From Alphaproteobacteria bacterium (GTDB taxonomy: Bacteria; Pseudomonadota; Alphaproteobacteria; Micropepsales; Micropepsaceae), in assembly GCA_947467345.1 (NCBI GenBank), contig CANIHD010000007.1:62001-126000 (forward strand): DNA of 64,000 bases, given 5' to 3'. Shown in pieces: positions 8,684 through 17,369 of the stretch. Every line of letters starts with the position of its first letter. Positions within the stretch are counted from its first letter, which is position 1. The translations under genes were made by a program, and so were the position numbers. The notes below the pieces were generated by a model. The model ran no database searches, was not told where the DNA came from, and saw only the letters and a list, made by a program, of their open reading frames with translations.

Positions 8684-9822
8684 TATTTCTGCTCCTCAAT
8701 CCGGGTGCCGTTTTTAGTCGCGGGTTCAAGGCTGCGCTCCAACGCGGCAGGCTCCACACCGGCGAGATAGAGTTTCTGCGTGGGGCTAGCGAACGCAATA
8801 TGTAAACGTTCGAAGGTGCGGAAGATCTCCAGATTGATCGCCTGGTGAATATCCATATAGCGTTTGTAATCGGCGGTGAGTACGTAATACACGGTTTCGA
8901 AGTCGAGCGAATGCGCGCCATAGGCCGAGAAATGGCTGCGGTCGAAACGCGTGCCCTTCTGCGCTTCTACAACGCGGCGAATTTCCTGCGGAATGCGTTC
9001 GATCAAATCGGCCGGCGTTTCGGAGGCCAGGTTCAATGTGAACAGAATGCGCCGCTCCGCCATGCGTCCGAAATTTCGAATGCGGCTGCCGAGCAAATCC
9101 GCATTCGAAATGATGATCTGTTCGCCGGACACGCTGCGCAGCCGCGTACTCTTGATGCCGATATATTCCACCGAGCCGACAAAATCGCCGACGGCCAGGG
9201 AATCGCCGACGACAAAGGGCTTGTCGAGCGCGATAGAGAGCGACGCGAAGAGGTCGCCGAGCACGTTCTGCACGGCGAGCGCCACCGCGATGCCGCCGAT
9301 TCCAAGGCCCGCCACCAGCGCGGTGACGTTCACGCCGAGATTGTCGAGCGTCAGAAGCAGCACCAGTGCCCAAATCAGAATGCGCGCTATGAGAACGATG
9401 ATGCTGATGGAGCTCGCGAGGGATCGATCGCTTGCAAGACTTTGGCGCCGCTTGCGCTCCAGCCACCCTTCCACCGCCGCCGACAGCCAAACGCCCATCT
9501 GCCAAAACAGCGCGACCGTGATGATCGAATTGAAAATCTCGCCGGTGCGTTCTGACACCGAGAGCGACTTCAATCCCATGGATACCGACAGAATGATGAA
9601 GAACGGCAGCGTGGTGCGGCCCATCATTTCCAGCGGCACTTCCATGATTTCCGTTTTTTCGGTGGCGAGCATTTTTTTATGATAGCGGCGCACCACGGCG
9701 CGAAGCCCCAGTAAGGCAAGCAACATTCCGAATGTCACGGCGCCGGCGACGGACCATGCCAGAAGGGAATTTCCAAAAAACTGCTGCGACAGGACATCAT
9801 GGATCTGATTTAGAAACGGCAT
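8683..9822 (-). CDS. MscS-family mechanosensitive ion channel
   Basis: A 379-residue inner-membrane channel of the small-conductance mechanosensitive (MscS) family. Four or five hydrophobic segments occupy about residues 15-190, ending in the pore-lining helix ALVAGLGIGGIAVALAVQNVLGD. The beta domain follows, with the typical pattern FVVGDSLAVGDFVGSVEYIGIKSTRLRS. The C-terminal part matches the MscS alpha/beta vestibule. It is expected to release solutes on hypo-osmotic shock. It is the first gene of a two-gene unit with the esterase at 7928-8683. Confidence 0.93.
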   Translation of the reverse strand: MPFLNQIHDVLSQQFFGNSLLAWSVAGAVTFGMLLALLGLRAVVRRYHKKMLATEKTEIMEVPLEMMGRTTLPFFIILSVSMGLKSLSVSERTGEIFNSIITVALFWQMGVWLSAAVEGWLERKRRQSLASDRSLASSISIIVLIARILIWALVLLLTLDNLGVNVTALVAGLGIGGIAVALAVQNVLGDLFASLSIALDKPFVVGDSLAVGDFVGSVEYIGIKSTRLRSVSGEQIIISNADLLGSRIRNFGRMAERRILFTLNLASETPADLIERIPQEIRRVVEAQKGTRFDRSHFSAYGAHSLDFETVYYVLTADYKRYMDIHQAINLEIFRTFERLHIAFASPTQKLYLAGVEPAALERSLEPATKNGTRIEEQK

Positions 9823-10230
9823 TTGTTTTCTCCGACGGGGGCGCCGCGGCGCCCTAATCTCACAAAACCAAGCGCGAATATTGCGTCAGCGCAATACGAG
9901 GGCGCAGTTGCGGCAACAAAAAGGCCGCGCTTTCAGCACGATTCCGTCTGCGGTAACCACAGCTGTTCGCGGATGCGAACAAAAGAGGAGACTTGCCGAG
10001 CTATTTGCTCTAAGCCTCTTGCAACCACGCGTCTGCTCGCCATTTGCAGTAGCGAGTACTCGGCGAACGAAGCAGCGCCTTCAAGCGTGCTGCCGGCCTG
10101 GCCAAGATTGCAGCGCATGTCGTGTTGCAGCCTAACAATCGAAACAACTCGGTCCGCGCGGCGCGGTTCTCGCGTTCGCAGCGACATCTATTCACCGTTC
10201 CGCGCGTGCGGAACAAGCGGAGTTCGAACC
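9823..10230 (+). other. 408-bp intergenic region without a supported gene
   Basis: This stretch lies between the divergent mscS-type and arsC-type genes and should hold both promoters. It begins with a perfect palindrome, gggcgccgcggcgccc (9837-9852). A minus-strand frame of 84 codons (9933-10187) and an open plus frame that runs into arsC are present. Neither has a ribosome-binding site or a recognisable protein, so neither is called. I see no known structured RNA signature here. Confidence 0.5.
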
Positions 10231-10599
10231 ATGGCAATCACAATCTATCACAATCCCGATTGCGGTACCTCGCGCAACGCTTTGGCCGCCATCCGCGCCG
10301 CCGGTCATGAGCCGAAGATTATCGAATATCTATCGAACCCGCCGACACATGCCGAACTGAAAGCGCTGATCGCGCGCATGCAGGTGCCGACGCGCACTGT
10401 CGTGCGCAAAACAGAGCCGCTCTATCAAGAGCTCGGTCTCGACCAAGAGAAGGTCAGTGATGACGAATTGATCGCCGGCATGATCGCCAACCCGATTTTG
10501 ATCAATCGACCGATCGTCGTGAGCGACACGATTGTTCGCCTGTGCCGCCCCAGCGAAGTTGTGAAACAGGTCTTGGCGCAAGAAGTTTCGGTGCGCTAA
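10231..10599 (+). CDS. arsC: ArsC-family arsenate reductase (glutaredoxin-dependent type)
   Basis: A 122-residue thioredoxin-fold protein with the Cys-loop HNPDCGTSR: His7, catalytic Cys11 and Arg15. Further conserved blocks are the RKTEPLYQELGL segment and NPILINRPIVV, as in E. coli plasmid ArsC. It would reduce arsenate to arsenite using glutathione and glutaredoxin. The frame stays open far upstream, but family length and the ATG at 10231 fix the start. No arsR, arsB or acr3 lies nearby, so it is not part of a full ars operon and a general thiol-reductase role (as for the YfgD/Spx-like relatives) is possible. Confidence 0.88.
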   Translation: MAITIYHNPDCGTSRNALAAIRAAGHEPKIIEYLSNPPTHAELKALIARMQVPTRTVVRKTEPLYQELGLDQEKVSDDELIAGMIANPILINRPIVVSDTIVRLCRPSEVVKQVLAQEVSVR

Positions 10600-10734
10600 G
10601 CGCGCATAGCTTCTCAAGACTTCCAAGCCTTCTACCGAATTACGCTCCCGTAAAACTTGCATCGGCGATATGATCGCGCCGATGCAGTCGGCTGGTCAAT
10701 CTGGGGGCTTATGATGAACTGATGGGCGTGCGCC

Positions 10735-11628
10735 ATGGGCGCGGGTGCGAGTTTGATCGCGGCGTTGGCCCCTGCGGTTGCAGCAGATGCGGCCGCGCAA
10801 TACCGCGCATTGCCGCCCGGTGAAGTCTCGTGCGGGTCTTGGACCCGCGGGCGAGGGATGGCGGGTAGGGGCGACACCGTTCAGATAAGTGCGGACGGCG
10901 TCGGCCGCGCTGAGCGCGAAGGCTGGGTGCATGGCTATCTGAGCGCGTTGAATGTCGAAAGCGTGCCGGCGATCCCTGGCGTCACGCGCGATCTGACCGA
11001 GGGCCTCGACCGAAACGGCGTGATGGTGCTGATCGATAATTATTGCACCCAATATCCGTTGAGCTCATTGCTTGCAGCCACGGCTTCAGTGGCTTCGGTG
11101 TTGGCTGAACGCTGGAGGGTGACACATCCGTCGGCATTGGCAGCGGCGCGCAGCGCACCCATTTCGGCTCCGATCGCTCCTCCCGCACCTGTTGCACCGG
11201 TTCAAGCGGCCATTCCCACCCCGGTGGAAATCCCCCCGCCGCCAGTTGCGCCTGCTCCGCCGCCAATTGCCCTGGCACAGCCGCCGCCGGTCGCGTCTGC
11301 AGCGCCGCCACAGCCGGCAGTAAATGTCTTGACGCCGATGCCCGCTGCAGCCCCGCGCATCGCCTCAATGGTCGCGGGTGCAGCGCTCCTGCAGATTGGC
11401 GCTTATCGGACACGCGTCGCAGGGGACGAAGCCTGGGTGTCGTTCCGGTCGAAATATCCGGAAATTGCTGCTGCCTTCATGAGCGACATCCAAGAGGTCA
11501 GTCTCGGCGAGAGCGGTGTTTGGAATCGGTTGCGGATCGGCCCGTTCAGTACCGACGATGCCGCCGCGACCACCTGCAATATACTGAAGTCCCGAGGCGG
11601 TGATTGCTTCTTAGTCCACCGCAATTAG
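10735..11628 (+). CDS. Exported SPOR-domain protein with proline-rich linker
   Basis: A 297-residue protein with three parts. First comes a signal-like Ala-rich N-terminus and a ~100-residue domain containing GYLSALN and DNYCTQYPLSSLLAA, a pattern reminiscent of Rap1a/HdeA-like helical periplasmic domains. Next is a Pro/Ala-rich linker (about 130-215) rich in PPP and PVAP. The C-terminal SPOR-like domain (about 222-297) begins ALLQIGAYRTRVAGDEAW and contains WNRLRIGPFSTDDAAATTCNILKSRG. SPOR domains bind denuded septal peptidoglycan, so a cell-division or envelope role is likely. An in-frame stop just upstream fixes the ATG at 10735. Confidence 0.75.
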   Translation: MGAGASLIAALAPAVAADAAAQYRALPPGEVSCGSWTRGRGMAGRGDTVQISADGVGRAEREGWVHGYLSALNVESVPAIPGVTRDLTEGLDRNGVMVLIDNYCTQYPLSSLLAATASVASVLAERWRVTHPSALAAARSAPISAPIAPPAPVAPVQAAIPTPVEIPPPPVAPAPPPIALAQPPPVASAAPPQPAVNVLTPMPAAAPRIASMVAGAALLQIGAYRTRVAGDEAWVSFRSKYPEIAAAFMSDIQEVSLGESGVWNRLRIGPFSTDDAAATTCNILKSRGGDCFLVHRN

Positions 11629-11694
11629 GCCTGTCGCAAATTCGAAGTGGGATGACTCCTGGCCACGTTGCGCGTATTGCACGGCAGGAGCCTG

Positions 11695-11727
11695 TTGAAA
11701 AATTTAAATACCCTACTAGATTAGTAG
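11695..11727 (+). promoter_or_regulatory. Candidate promoter with overlapping 15-bp palindrome upstream of the YeiH-type gene
   Basis: A possible -35 TTGAAA (11695-11700) is followed after 16 bp by TAGATT (11717-11722). The -10 hexamer is embedded in the interrupted palindrome CTACTA-GAT-TAGTAG (11713-11727), the position expected for a repressor operator. The surrounding 60 bp are AT-rich compared with the genes. This is a pattern reading only. Confidence 0.35.
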
Positions 11728-11790
11728 AATATGCGGGTTGCGGGATATTTGCCGCCCATTTTATGTAGAACTAGGTAAGGCTGCATTGCC

Positions 11791-13203
11791 ATGAGTCAAA
11801 ACGAGCTTGGGATAGTTGGGGGCAAGGTGCAGCCCCGTGTGAGCGCTTCGCATTGGTCGGAGCTGTGGCGCAAAGAGGATTGGTGGGCGACCTGGCTGGG
11901 CCTCGCGATCACGCTTATCGGTCTCGTGCTCTTCATCAATGGCAGCAGTTGGCGCTGGGTTGCGGTCGTGCCCGGGAAATGGACCACCATCGCGCAGCTC
12001 ACGCAGCATTTCGCCGAAAACTGGCTGCGTTATGTCGCGCAATTCGCGCTGTGGTCGGTGACGTTCGCGAGCGCGCTCAGCATCATGGGACACGACGCGC
12101 GCAAATTTCTGCCGGCCTTTGTGTTCGTCTATGTGCTGTCAGTCATTGTTTTTGTCATCGGGCAATGGGACGTCGCGAATTTTTACGGCTTCGAAGCGCC
12201 GCTCGTCGCATTGCTCGCGGGCCTACTGATCGCGAATCTCATCGGCCTGCCGCGCTCGCTCGATATCGGATTTCGCGTCGAGTTCTATATTAAGACCGCC
12301 ATCGTTCTGATGGGCGCGACGGTTCCTTTCACGCTCATCGTATGGGCCGGGCCGGTGGTGATCGTGCAGGCCTCCATCGTTTCCCTGGTGACGTTCGGAA
12401 TCATCTATTCCGTTGCCGTGCGGCTCGGTCTCGACAAGCGCCTCGCTGCGACGCTAGGCGCGGGCGGCGCGGTGTGCGGCGTCTCGGCGGCGATCGCGAT
12501 TGCCGGCGCGGTGGGTGCCAAGAAGGAGCACGCGCCTATAGCGATCACGCTGGTGCTGCTGTTCGCCATCCCGATGATCTTCATATTGCCCTTCGTCGCG
12601 CATGCGCTGAACTTGCCGGCGGGTGTGGCCGGTGCTTGGATCGGCACGTCCGAGCTCGCCGATGCCGCCGGCTTGGCAGCGGCACAAACCTATGCCGGTC
12701 TGACGGACGGCGATATTGCCGGCGCCACGGTTGGCACGGGCGAACAAGCGGTGCTCGCCTTCACGCTGATGAAAGTCGTGGGCCGCGATGTGTGGATCGG
12801 CATTTGGGCCTTCGTCCTCGCCATTGTCGCAACGACGCGCTGGAACGAGGGTGAGCCGGGGCGCAAACCCAAGGCGTCTGAAATCTGGATTCGTTTTCCG
12901 AAATTCGTTATCGGCTTTCTTGCCGCCTCGCTCATTGTCACCTGGGTTACGCGTGATTACGGGCTTGCCGATTTCAACAGGGTTGTGAATCCGGATTTCG
13001 TGGCGCCGATCAAGGATTTGCGCACCTGGGCTTTCATTTTCTGCTTTCTCAGCATCGGGCTTTCCACGCGTATCCGTGAATTGAAAGGCGTGGGCGGCAA
13101 GCCGCTTGCGGCCTTCAGCATCGGGGTCGCCGTGAACGTCGTTCTGGGTTTCGTGCTTTCCGCTTGGCTGTTTGCCGAATACTGGACGAATTTCGCGCCA
13201 TGA
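11791..13203 (+). CDS. YeiH/UPF0324-type putative sulfate exporter family membrane protein
   Basis: A 470-residue polytopic inner-membrane protein of the YeiH (Cons_hypoth698) family, with about ten to eleven hydrophobic segments. Typical blocks are IGLPRSLDIGFRVEFYIKTAIVLMG, LGAGGAVCGVSAAIAIAG and WIGTSELADAAG. Members are annotated as putative sulfate exporters. Family homologues in bacteria are often beside sulfur-metabolism genes or controlled by LysR regulators, but no such gene is here. The stop codon overlaps the ATG of a 65-residue Cys-rich protein (13200), so the two are coupled. A palindrome overlapping a candidate promoter lies ~65-95 bp upstream. Confidence 0.88.
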   Translation: MSQNELGIVGGKVQPRVSASHWSELWRKEDWWATWLGLAITLIGLVLFINGSSWRWVAVVPGKWTTIAQLTQHFAENWLRYVAQFALWSVTFASALSIMGHDARKFLPAFVFVYVLSVIVFVIGQWDVANFYGFEAPLVALLAGLLIANLIGLPRSLDIGFRVEFYIKTAIVLMGATVPFTLIVWAGPVVIVQASIVSLVTFGIIYSVAVRLGLDKRLAATLGAGGAVCGVSAAIAIAGAVGAKKEHAPIAITLVLLFAIPMIFILPFVAHALNLPAGVAGAWIGTSELADAAGLAAAQTYAGLTDGDIAGATVGTGEQAVLAFTLMKVVGRDVWIGIWAFVLAIVATTRWNEGEPGRKPKASEIWIRFPKFVIGFLAASLIVTWVTRDYGLADFNRVVNPDFVAPIKDLRTWAFIFCFLSIGLSTRIRELKGVGGKPLAAFSIGVAVNVVLGFVLSAWLFAEYWTNFAP

Positions 13204-13397
13204 CACACGCGCCCAAAGCTTGCGGAAATTGCAGCTTCTTCCAAAACGAAGATAGGGCTCTCGAAGCCGTGCTTGAGGGCATGACCATTATGGGGTCAGC
13301 CTTCGCTTCGGGGCGTTCGGAAGATGGTCTTTGCGCGCGCCATGATCGCTATTTGGCGGCGGATTCCTTCTGCGCCGATTTCAGCGCGGCGCGTTAA
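13200..13397 (+). CDS. Small Cys-rich protein coupled to the YeiH-type gene
   Basis: A 65-residue cytosolic protein starting inside the stop of the preceding transporter gene (ATGA overlap). It has four cysteines in the arrangement CGNC near the N-terminus, GLCARHDRY in the middle and SFCADF at the end. This looks like a small zinc- or iron-sulfur-binding knuckle, with the CxxC pair and the later two Cys as ligands. I recognise no named family. Tight coupling suggests it acts with, or senses the same compound as, the membrane protein; that is inference. Confidence 0.7.
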   Translation: MTHAPKACGNCSFFQNEDRALEAVLEGMTIMGSAFASGRSEDGLCARHDRYLAADSFCADFSAAR

Positions 13398-13416
13398 ATC
13401 GCAGGAAATCCGATTG

Positions 13417-14616
13417 TCAGGGTTTCGTGGTGCTGTCGCGCGCTAGCACCCAGCGGCCTTGCTTCACTTGCGCCAGGAAGCCGGTATGCGTGCCGAGATG
13501 ATCTTCGTCGGAGAAGCTTAGTTCCGGTCCACCCACTTGCGGATCAGTCCACGGGCCCAAATTCTTCAGCGCACGGATAAAGTTCTCTTGCGTCGGCGTG
13601 CGGCCGGTTTTTTCCAATACGGCAAGAAAAAGTTTGCCGTTACGGTAGCCCGCAATGGATTGCTGCGTGGGCAGGGTACCGAACTTGGTCGTGTAACGTT
13701 GCGACCAGGTCCGGATGGCGCGCTCGTCCGGATAAGGAACCGGTACTTGGCCCACCGCGTAAAGCCCCTCAACCATCGTGCCGCCCAGCGCGGCGAATTC
13801 CGCCGTGTGGCACGCCGACGAACAAAGAACTGATGGCCGCCAATTCAGCCGCTGCGCTGCGCGGGCGACAGCCAAAGCCTGATCGCCGACCAAGCCCAAA
13901 ACAACAATGTCTATATTGGCCTTTCGTAGCCATGAGAGAGGCGCCGAAAGATCCGTGGCATCGGGCGCAACGCCCACATAGGCGGTGAGAGTGAGGCCGC
14001 TACGCGCGAGTTCGGCGATCACGCCGTCGCGTACCGCATATCCGAGCGCATCGTCCGGCGCAATCACGGCAACATTTTTTGCCGTTCCGGATTCGAGCAG
14101 GCGGCTCAAACCAAATGCAACGGCTTCACGCTCCGGCGGCATGGTCGTAAATAAATACTCCTGCTCGTTCGGCATCACATCGTCGATCGTCGCGACCGGA
14201 AACAGATAAAGGACCTCTTTGTCCGTTGCGTGATTGGCAGCTGCATGGGCGGTCGGTGTTCCGAGCGGACTTAAAATTGCGAAGACGCGTTCCTGGGCGA
14301 CAAGCTCGCGAACTTCATTCGCGGCCATTTGCGGATCGTAGCGGTCGTCTTTCGCGACTAAGCGAATTGTTCTCCCGTTGACGCCGCCCGCTTCGTTCGC
14401 CTCGTCGATGGCCATCTGCACGCCGTTGCGCACCGCAACGCCCCACATTGCAAGTGGACCTGACAAATCAAGATGGGTTCCAACAACGATTTCGCGCGAC
14501 GCGACACCCTCTGCTGCGCGCATCGGCGCCGCGATAAAGAATGCTGAAATCGCAAGCGCAATGCTGGCGCCAATGCTGCGCGCCGTTCGGCTATGGAAAG
14601 TGGATTGCCTTGCCAT
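13417..14616 (-). CDS. LivK-type ABC transporter substrate-binding protein
   Basis: A 399-residue periplasmic binding protein of the branched-chain amino acid (Peripla_BP_6) class. It has a signal peptide (ASIALAISAFFIAAPMRA), the opening REIVVGTHLDLSGPLAMWG, and the lobe-one pattern ANEAGGVNGRTIRLVAKDDRYDPQMA. The C-terminal lobe includes a hinge-like GYRNGKLFLAVLEKTGR. The family binds amino acids, amides, urea or aromatic acids; the ligand cannot be predicted. No permease or ATPase genes are next to it, so it is an orphan receptor in this window. Confidence 0.9.
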   Translation of the reverse strand: MARQSTFHSRTARSIGASIALAISAFFIAAPMRAAEGVASREIVVGTHLDLSGPLAMWGVAVRNGVQMAIDEANEAGGVNGRTIRLVAKDDRYDPQMAANEVRELVAQERVFAILSPLGTPTAHAAANHATDKEVLYLFPVATIDDVMPNEQEYLFTTMPPEREAVAFGLSRLLESGTAKNVAVIAPDDALGYAVRDGVIAELARSGLTLTAYVGVAPDATDLSAPLSWLRKANIDIVVLGLVGDQALAVARAAQRLNWRPSVLCSSACHTAEFAALGGTMVEGLYAVGQVPVPYPDERAIRTWSQRYTTKFGTLPTQQSIAGYRNGKLFLAVLEKTGRTPTQENFIRALKNLGPWTDPQVGGPELSFSDEDHLGTHTGFLAQVKQGRWVLARDSTTKP

Positions 14617-14780
14617 GCGGTTTAGAAAATAGAAGACACCAATATGCGGGTCAAACCGCGTTTATGTGAGCGAAATCCTTGCATAAGTCCGCGGTGCATA
14701 AATTTCGATGAAATTTCACCTTCAATTCGAACATTTTTCGTGCGGTTGAAACGCGAAGACTCCGCATATTCGAACGACAT

Positions 14781-14981
14781 TCAGAGTGCGGTATCGCCGT
14801 CGCGCCGCGGCGTGGCGCAGCCTACCGCGCTGCAAAGCACCAGCGCGACGATAAGAATGAGAATACCAAGTGCTTCTGCCAGCAATACGGGCATGCTAGC
14901 CACCACAGCGACGAATATTCCAATGCTGCCTGAGGTTAAGGCTAGCGTGCTAGCAAGGGTTCTGACGCGCAACCAATCCAT
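14781..14981 (-). CDS. Small two-helix membrane protein (hypothetical)
   Basis: A 66-residue frame with two strongly hydrophobic segments, TLALTSGSIGIFVAVVASM and ALGILILIVALVLCSAVG, ending in a short charged tail. A good ribosome-binding site (GGAG, 7 nt before the ATG) supports translation. No family is recognised. It lies on the same strand as, and 171 bp downstream of, the DUF883-like gene, and 164 bp upstream of the LivK-type gene. Confidence 0.5.
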   Translation of the reverse strand: MDWLRVRTLASTLALTSGSIGIFVAVVASMPVLLAEALGILILIVALVLCSAVGCATPRRDGDTAL

Positions 14982-15152
14982 AACACCGCTCCAACATATT
15001 CCAGGCGCCGGTTCAGCGGCATCCTCGAATAAATGTGGAAGGTGACGACGGCTATTTCGCGATGAAATCTGGCTTAACGAGCCGTAATTTTGTCACGGCC
15101 ACTCCACGCGAAAGATAACGCGCGACCGGTTGGAAAGGTTCGACGGAGCGAG

Positions 15153-15461
15153 CTAAGAGCGCCGAAGGGCCACGACGACCAAGGCCCCGATCATCAGAGA
15201 TGCGACGCAGAGCGCCAGGGGACGCCGACGAATTTCCCGCGCGACAGCCTCCAAGCGGGTGCATTCCCAGGCTCCGACATTTTGCGCCAGACGATTTGCG
15301 GCGCGCATGGCGGAATGGGCCCGCTCGCTTGCTTGGGTCCCAAGTTTCGATCGCGAGGCCATTCCGCGCAAATCGTTTTCAAGCGCTTCGAGATCGGCGC
15401 GTAGGGCGTCGGCCATGCGCTTCGGGTCTGGCTCAGTCAGATTGATCACACGATTCAACAT
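15153..15461 (-). CDS. DUF883/ElaB-like small tail-anchored protein
   Basis: A 102-residue protein with a charged helical N-terminal part (about residues 10-75) that should form a coiled coil, then a double-arginine stretch (REIRRRP) and one C-terminal membrane helix, LALCVASLMIGALVVVAL, ending in RRS. This is the plan of ElaB/YqjD/DUF883 proteins, which in enterobacteria are inner-membrane proteins associated with ribosomes in stationary phase. Similarity is by architecture; sequence identity to that family was not tested. Confidence 0.6.
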   Translation of the reverse strand: MLNRVINLTEPDPKRMADALRADLEALENDLRGMASRSKLGTQASERAHSAMRAANRLAQNVGAWECTRLEAVAREIRRRPLALCVASLMIGALVVVALRRS

Positions 15462-15799
15462 GGGCGCAACTCGCGAAAAACGGCGGGTACGTTAAGGCCA
15501 CGCCAATTGATGGGCTTCAGTAATGCGATTTCAACACGGCGAGAATGCGGCCAATTATCAGGCCGCTCGATTAATATTTTGCGTTGCGCGCCAGAAGGCG
15601 GCCATCGCTCCCAATATGTTGAACGACATTCGACGGACTTTGTTCCCAGCTCGCTGTTGAGGTGACAACTTTGCCGCATTCTGGCGGGGGAATAGGCGAG
15701 GACGGTGGGCCGGAACATACGCCCAAAACCATTTCGCTGGCCTCTCTCAATTGTGCTATAGTTTCCCATGCGAGGGGTCCCTCAAAGTGAGTTGAGACC
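15462..15799. other. 338-bp region without a supported gene
   Basis: Between the divergently oriented DUF883-like gene and the DUF6491-like gene. It should hold both promoters; ATTGTGCTATAGTTT near 15750 contains a plausible -10 hexamer (TATAGT) for the plus-strand gene. A minus-strand 76-codon frame overlaps the start codon of the plus gene and has no ribosome-binding site, so it is not called. Confidence 0.5.
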
Positions 15800-16159
15800 A
15801 TGAAGACAAGAATGATTTTTGGCGCCGCGGCTTTGATGAGCGGCTTAGCGTTGGCACCGACACTGGTGATGGCGCAGGACGCTTGTATTTCTCAGAAGCG
15901 GATTTTCAGCACGCAAGCGGTAGACAACAAGACCATCCTGATCACTGACAGGAACAAGAACCAGTTTACGGTTCACATGCGTGGTGTATGCGGTGGCATG
16001 TGGAAGGGTACGTCGGCGCTTGGATTTCGCGTCAACGGCGGCGAGCTTAGTTGTATCTCGCGCGGTGACTCGATCAGCTATCCGATCGCGCCCTATTCAC
16101 AGCGCGTGACGTGCTTTGTCGATTCGGTGACGTCGGGTCCGCCTCCCGCCGATTCTTAA
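15800..16159 (+). CDS. Exported DUF6491-like protein, copy 1
   Basis: A 119-residue protein with a signal peptide (GAAALMSGLALAPTLVMAQ). The mature ~95 residues begin DACISQKRIF and contain TILITDRNKNQFTVHMRGVCGG, a second Cys in ELSCISRGD and a last one in VTCFVD. The spaced cysteines and the RxKxxYxVxLxGVC-like block fit the DUF6491 type of small periplasmic proteins. The neighbouring gene at 16270 is a diverged tandem copy. The function is unknown. The start is supported by a purine-rich AGTTGAGACC just upstream. Confidence 0.7.
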   Translation: MKTRMIFGAAALMSGLALAPTLVMAQDACISQKRIFSTQAVDNKTILITDRNKNQFTVHMRGVCGGMWKGTSALGFRVNGGELSCISRGDSISYPIAPYSQRVTCFVDSVTSGPPPADS

Positions 16160-16269
16160 GGTAAAATTGTGTGAACATGGATCGTGCCGCCTCGCGGGAA
16201 TTACGCGGGGCCGCACGAGCGCCATGCGTTCCACTGGTCCTCATTTTCCCAATTGAAGGAGAACTAGTC

Positions 16270-16617
16270 ATGCTCCATGCACTGACGACGGCCATTCTTA
16301 TTTCCACACTCGGTATTTCGGCGGTCCAAGCGGCGGACGCCTGTCTTACGCCGGGGCGCATCTTTAGCTGGTCCTCGGTCGTTGACCGGACGATCCTCAT
16401 TCAGGACCGCGATAAGAAACAATATGTGGTGAAGCTCGGGGGTGTCTGCGCCGGGTTGGAGAATCCGAAATTGGCGATTTCCATTGCGACGGCCACACAA
16501 GTGAGCTGTGTCGGCCCGGGTGACCGAATCCGCTTTGGCGATGCCACTTTTGGCCCGCAGATCTGCCCCACCGCCTCTATTGCGACGTTCACGCCGCCGC
16601 CCGCCGCGCCGAACTGA
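16270..16617 (+). CDS. Exported DUF6491-like protein, copy 2
   Basis: A 115-residue protein; the ATG at 16270 is chosen because GAAGGAG lies 8 bp upstream and the signal peptide ALTTAILISTLGISAVQAA starts there. The mature part parallels copy 1: DACLTPGRIFSWSSV, TILIQDRDKKQYVVKLGGVCAG, a Cys after TQVS (SCVGPGDRI) and another near the end (QICPTASI). The two genes lie 110 bp apart and are probably a tandem duplication followed by divergence. Confidence 0.7.
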   Translation: MLHALTTAILISTLGISAVQAADACLTPGRIFSWSSVVDRTILIQDRDKKQYVVKLGGVCAGLENPKLAISIATATQVSCVGPGDRIRFGDATFGPQICPTASIATFTPPPAAPN

Positions 16618-16708
16618 TATTATTGCTAGCGCTTTGCGAAATCAGGTCGGTGCATTAGCGTCCGCTCGCTGATTTGCGCGTATTCGGCGCTGGCGAACGG
16701 GACGGGTT

Positions 16709-17254
16709 ATGCGCGGATATTTTGCCGTCGGGGTCGACGGAATCTCCAAGGCGATGAATTTAGGCAATCTTCTGCGCATCGCCCATGCGTTCGACGCCAG
16801 CTTCTTTTTTACCGTCGATCCGAAGATAAAATTATCAGATGCGCAGTCCGATACGTCGGACGCGTCCGGCCATTTACCGGTCTATAATTTCAACAAGGCA
16901 ACAGACCTGCGATTGCCAGTGGGATGTCAGTTGGTCGGAGTCGAGATCACCGACGAGGCCGTTGATCTTCCTAGTTTTCGGCACCCCTTGCGCGCCGCTT
17001 ATGTATTCGGCGCCGAGCGGATGTCGCTGTCCCCGGAAATGCTGGCCCGTTGCCGCTATGTTGTCCGTATACCGACGCGGTTTTCCATCAATGTCGGTAT
17101 GGCCGGAGCTATAGTGATGTATGATCGCATGCTGACATTGGGACGTTTTGCGCCGCGTCCGGTGCGCAGCGGGGAACCGGAAAAAGGGCAGGTTCCGCCG
17201 CCGGTCAAATGGGGCGCGCCGATAGCGAGACGTCCGCGTTCCGAGCCGACATAG
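16709..17254 (+). CDS. SpoU/TrmH-family RNA 2'-O-methyltransferase
   Basis: A 181-residue SPOUT-class enzyme that transfers a methyl group from SAM to a ribose 2'-OH in tRNA or rRNA. All three SpoU motifs are present: SKAMNLGNLLRIAHAF (motif 1), AAYVFGAERMSLSPE (motif 2) and VRIPTRFSINVGMAGAIVMYDR (motif 3), which together form the trefoil-knot cofactor site. There is no separate RNA-binding N-terminal domain. The C-terminal ~30 residues are a basic, Pro-rich tail. The target nucleotide is not predictable from sequence. Confidence 0.88.
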   Translation: MRGYFAVGVDGISKAMNLGNLLRIAHAFDASFFFTVDPKIKLSDAQSDTSDASGHLPVYNFNKATDLRLPVGCQLVGVEITDEAVDLPSFRHPLRAAYVFGAERMSLSPEMLARCRYVVRIPTRFSINVGMAGAIVMYDRMLTLGRFAPRPVRSGEPEKGQVPPPVKWGAPIARRPRSEPT

Positions 17255-17369
17255 GCTGAGCCGGCATAGGATTTGGTCCGACCTTCAAAATTCCACCCAA
17301 ATCATGCTTTATGACGGCGTCTCTAATGGCCGAATCACTGCCAGAGGCGATTTTCGAGAGGGTTATGTG

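Noticed and set aside
9933-10187. 84-codon minus-strand frame between the MscS and ArsC genes
   Set aside because: No ribosome-binding site and no recognised family, though parts read like protein. Left uncalled; a homology search would settle it.
15571-15801. 76-codon minus-strand frame ending at the start codon of the DUF6491-like gene
   Set aside because: It overlaps the start of a supported gene, lacks a ribosome-binding site and has no family features.
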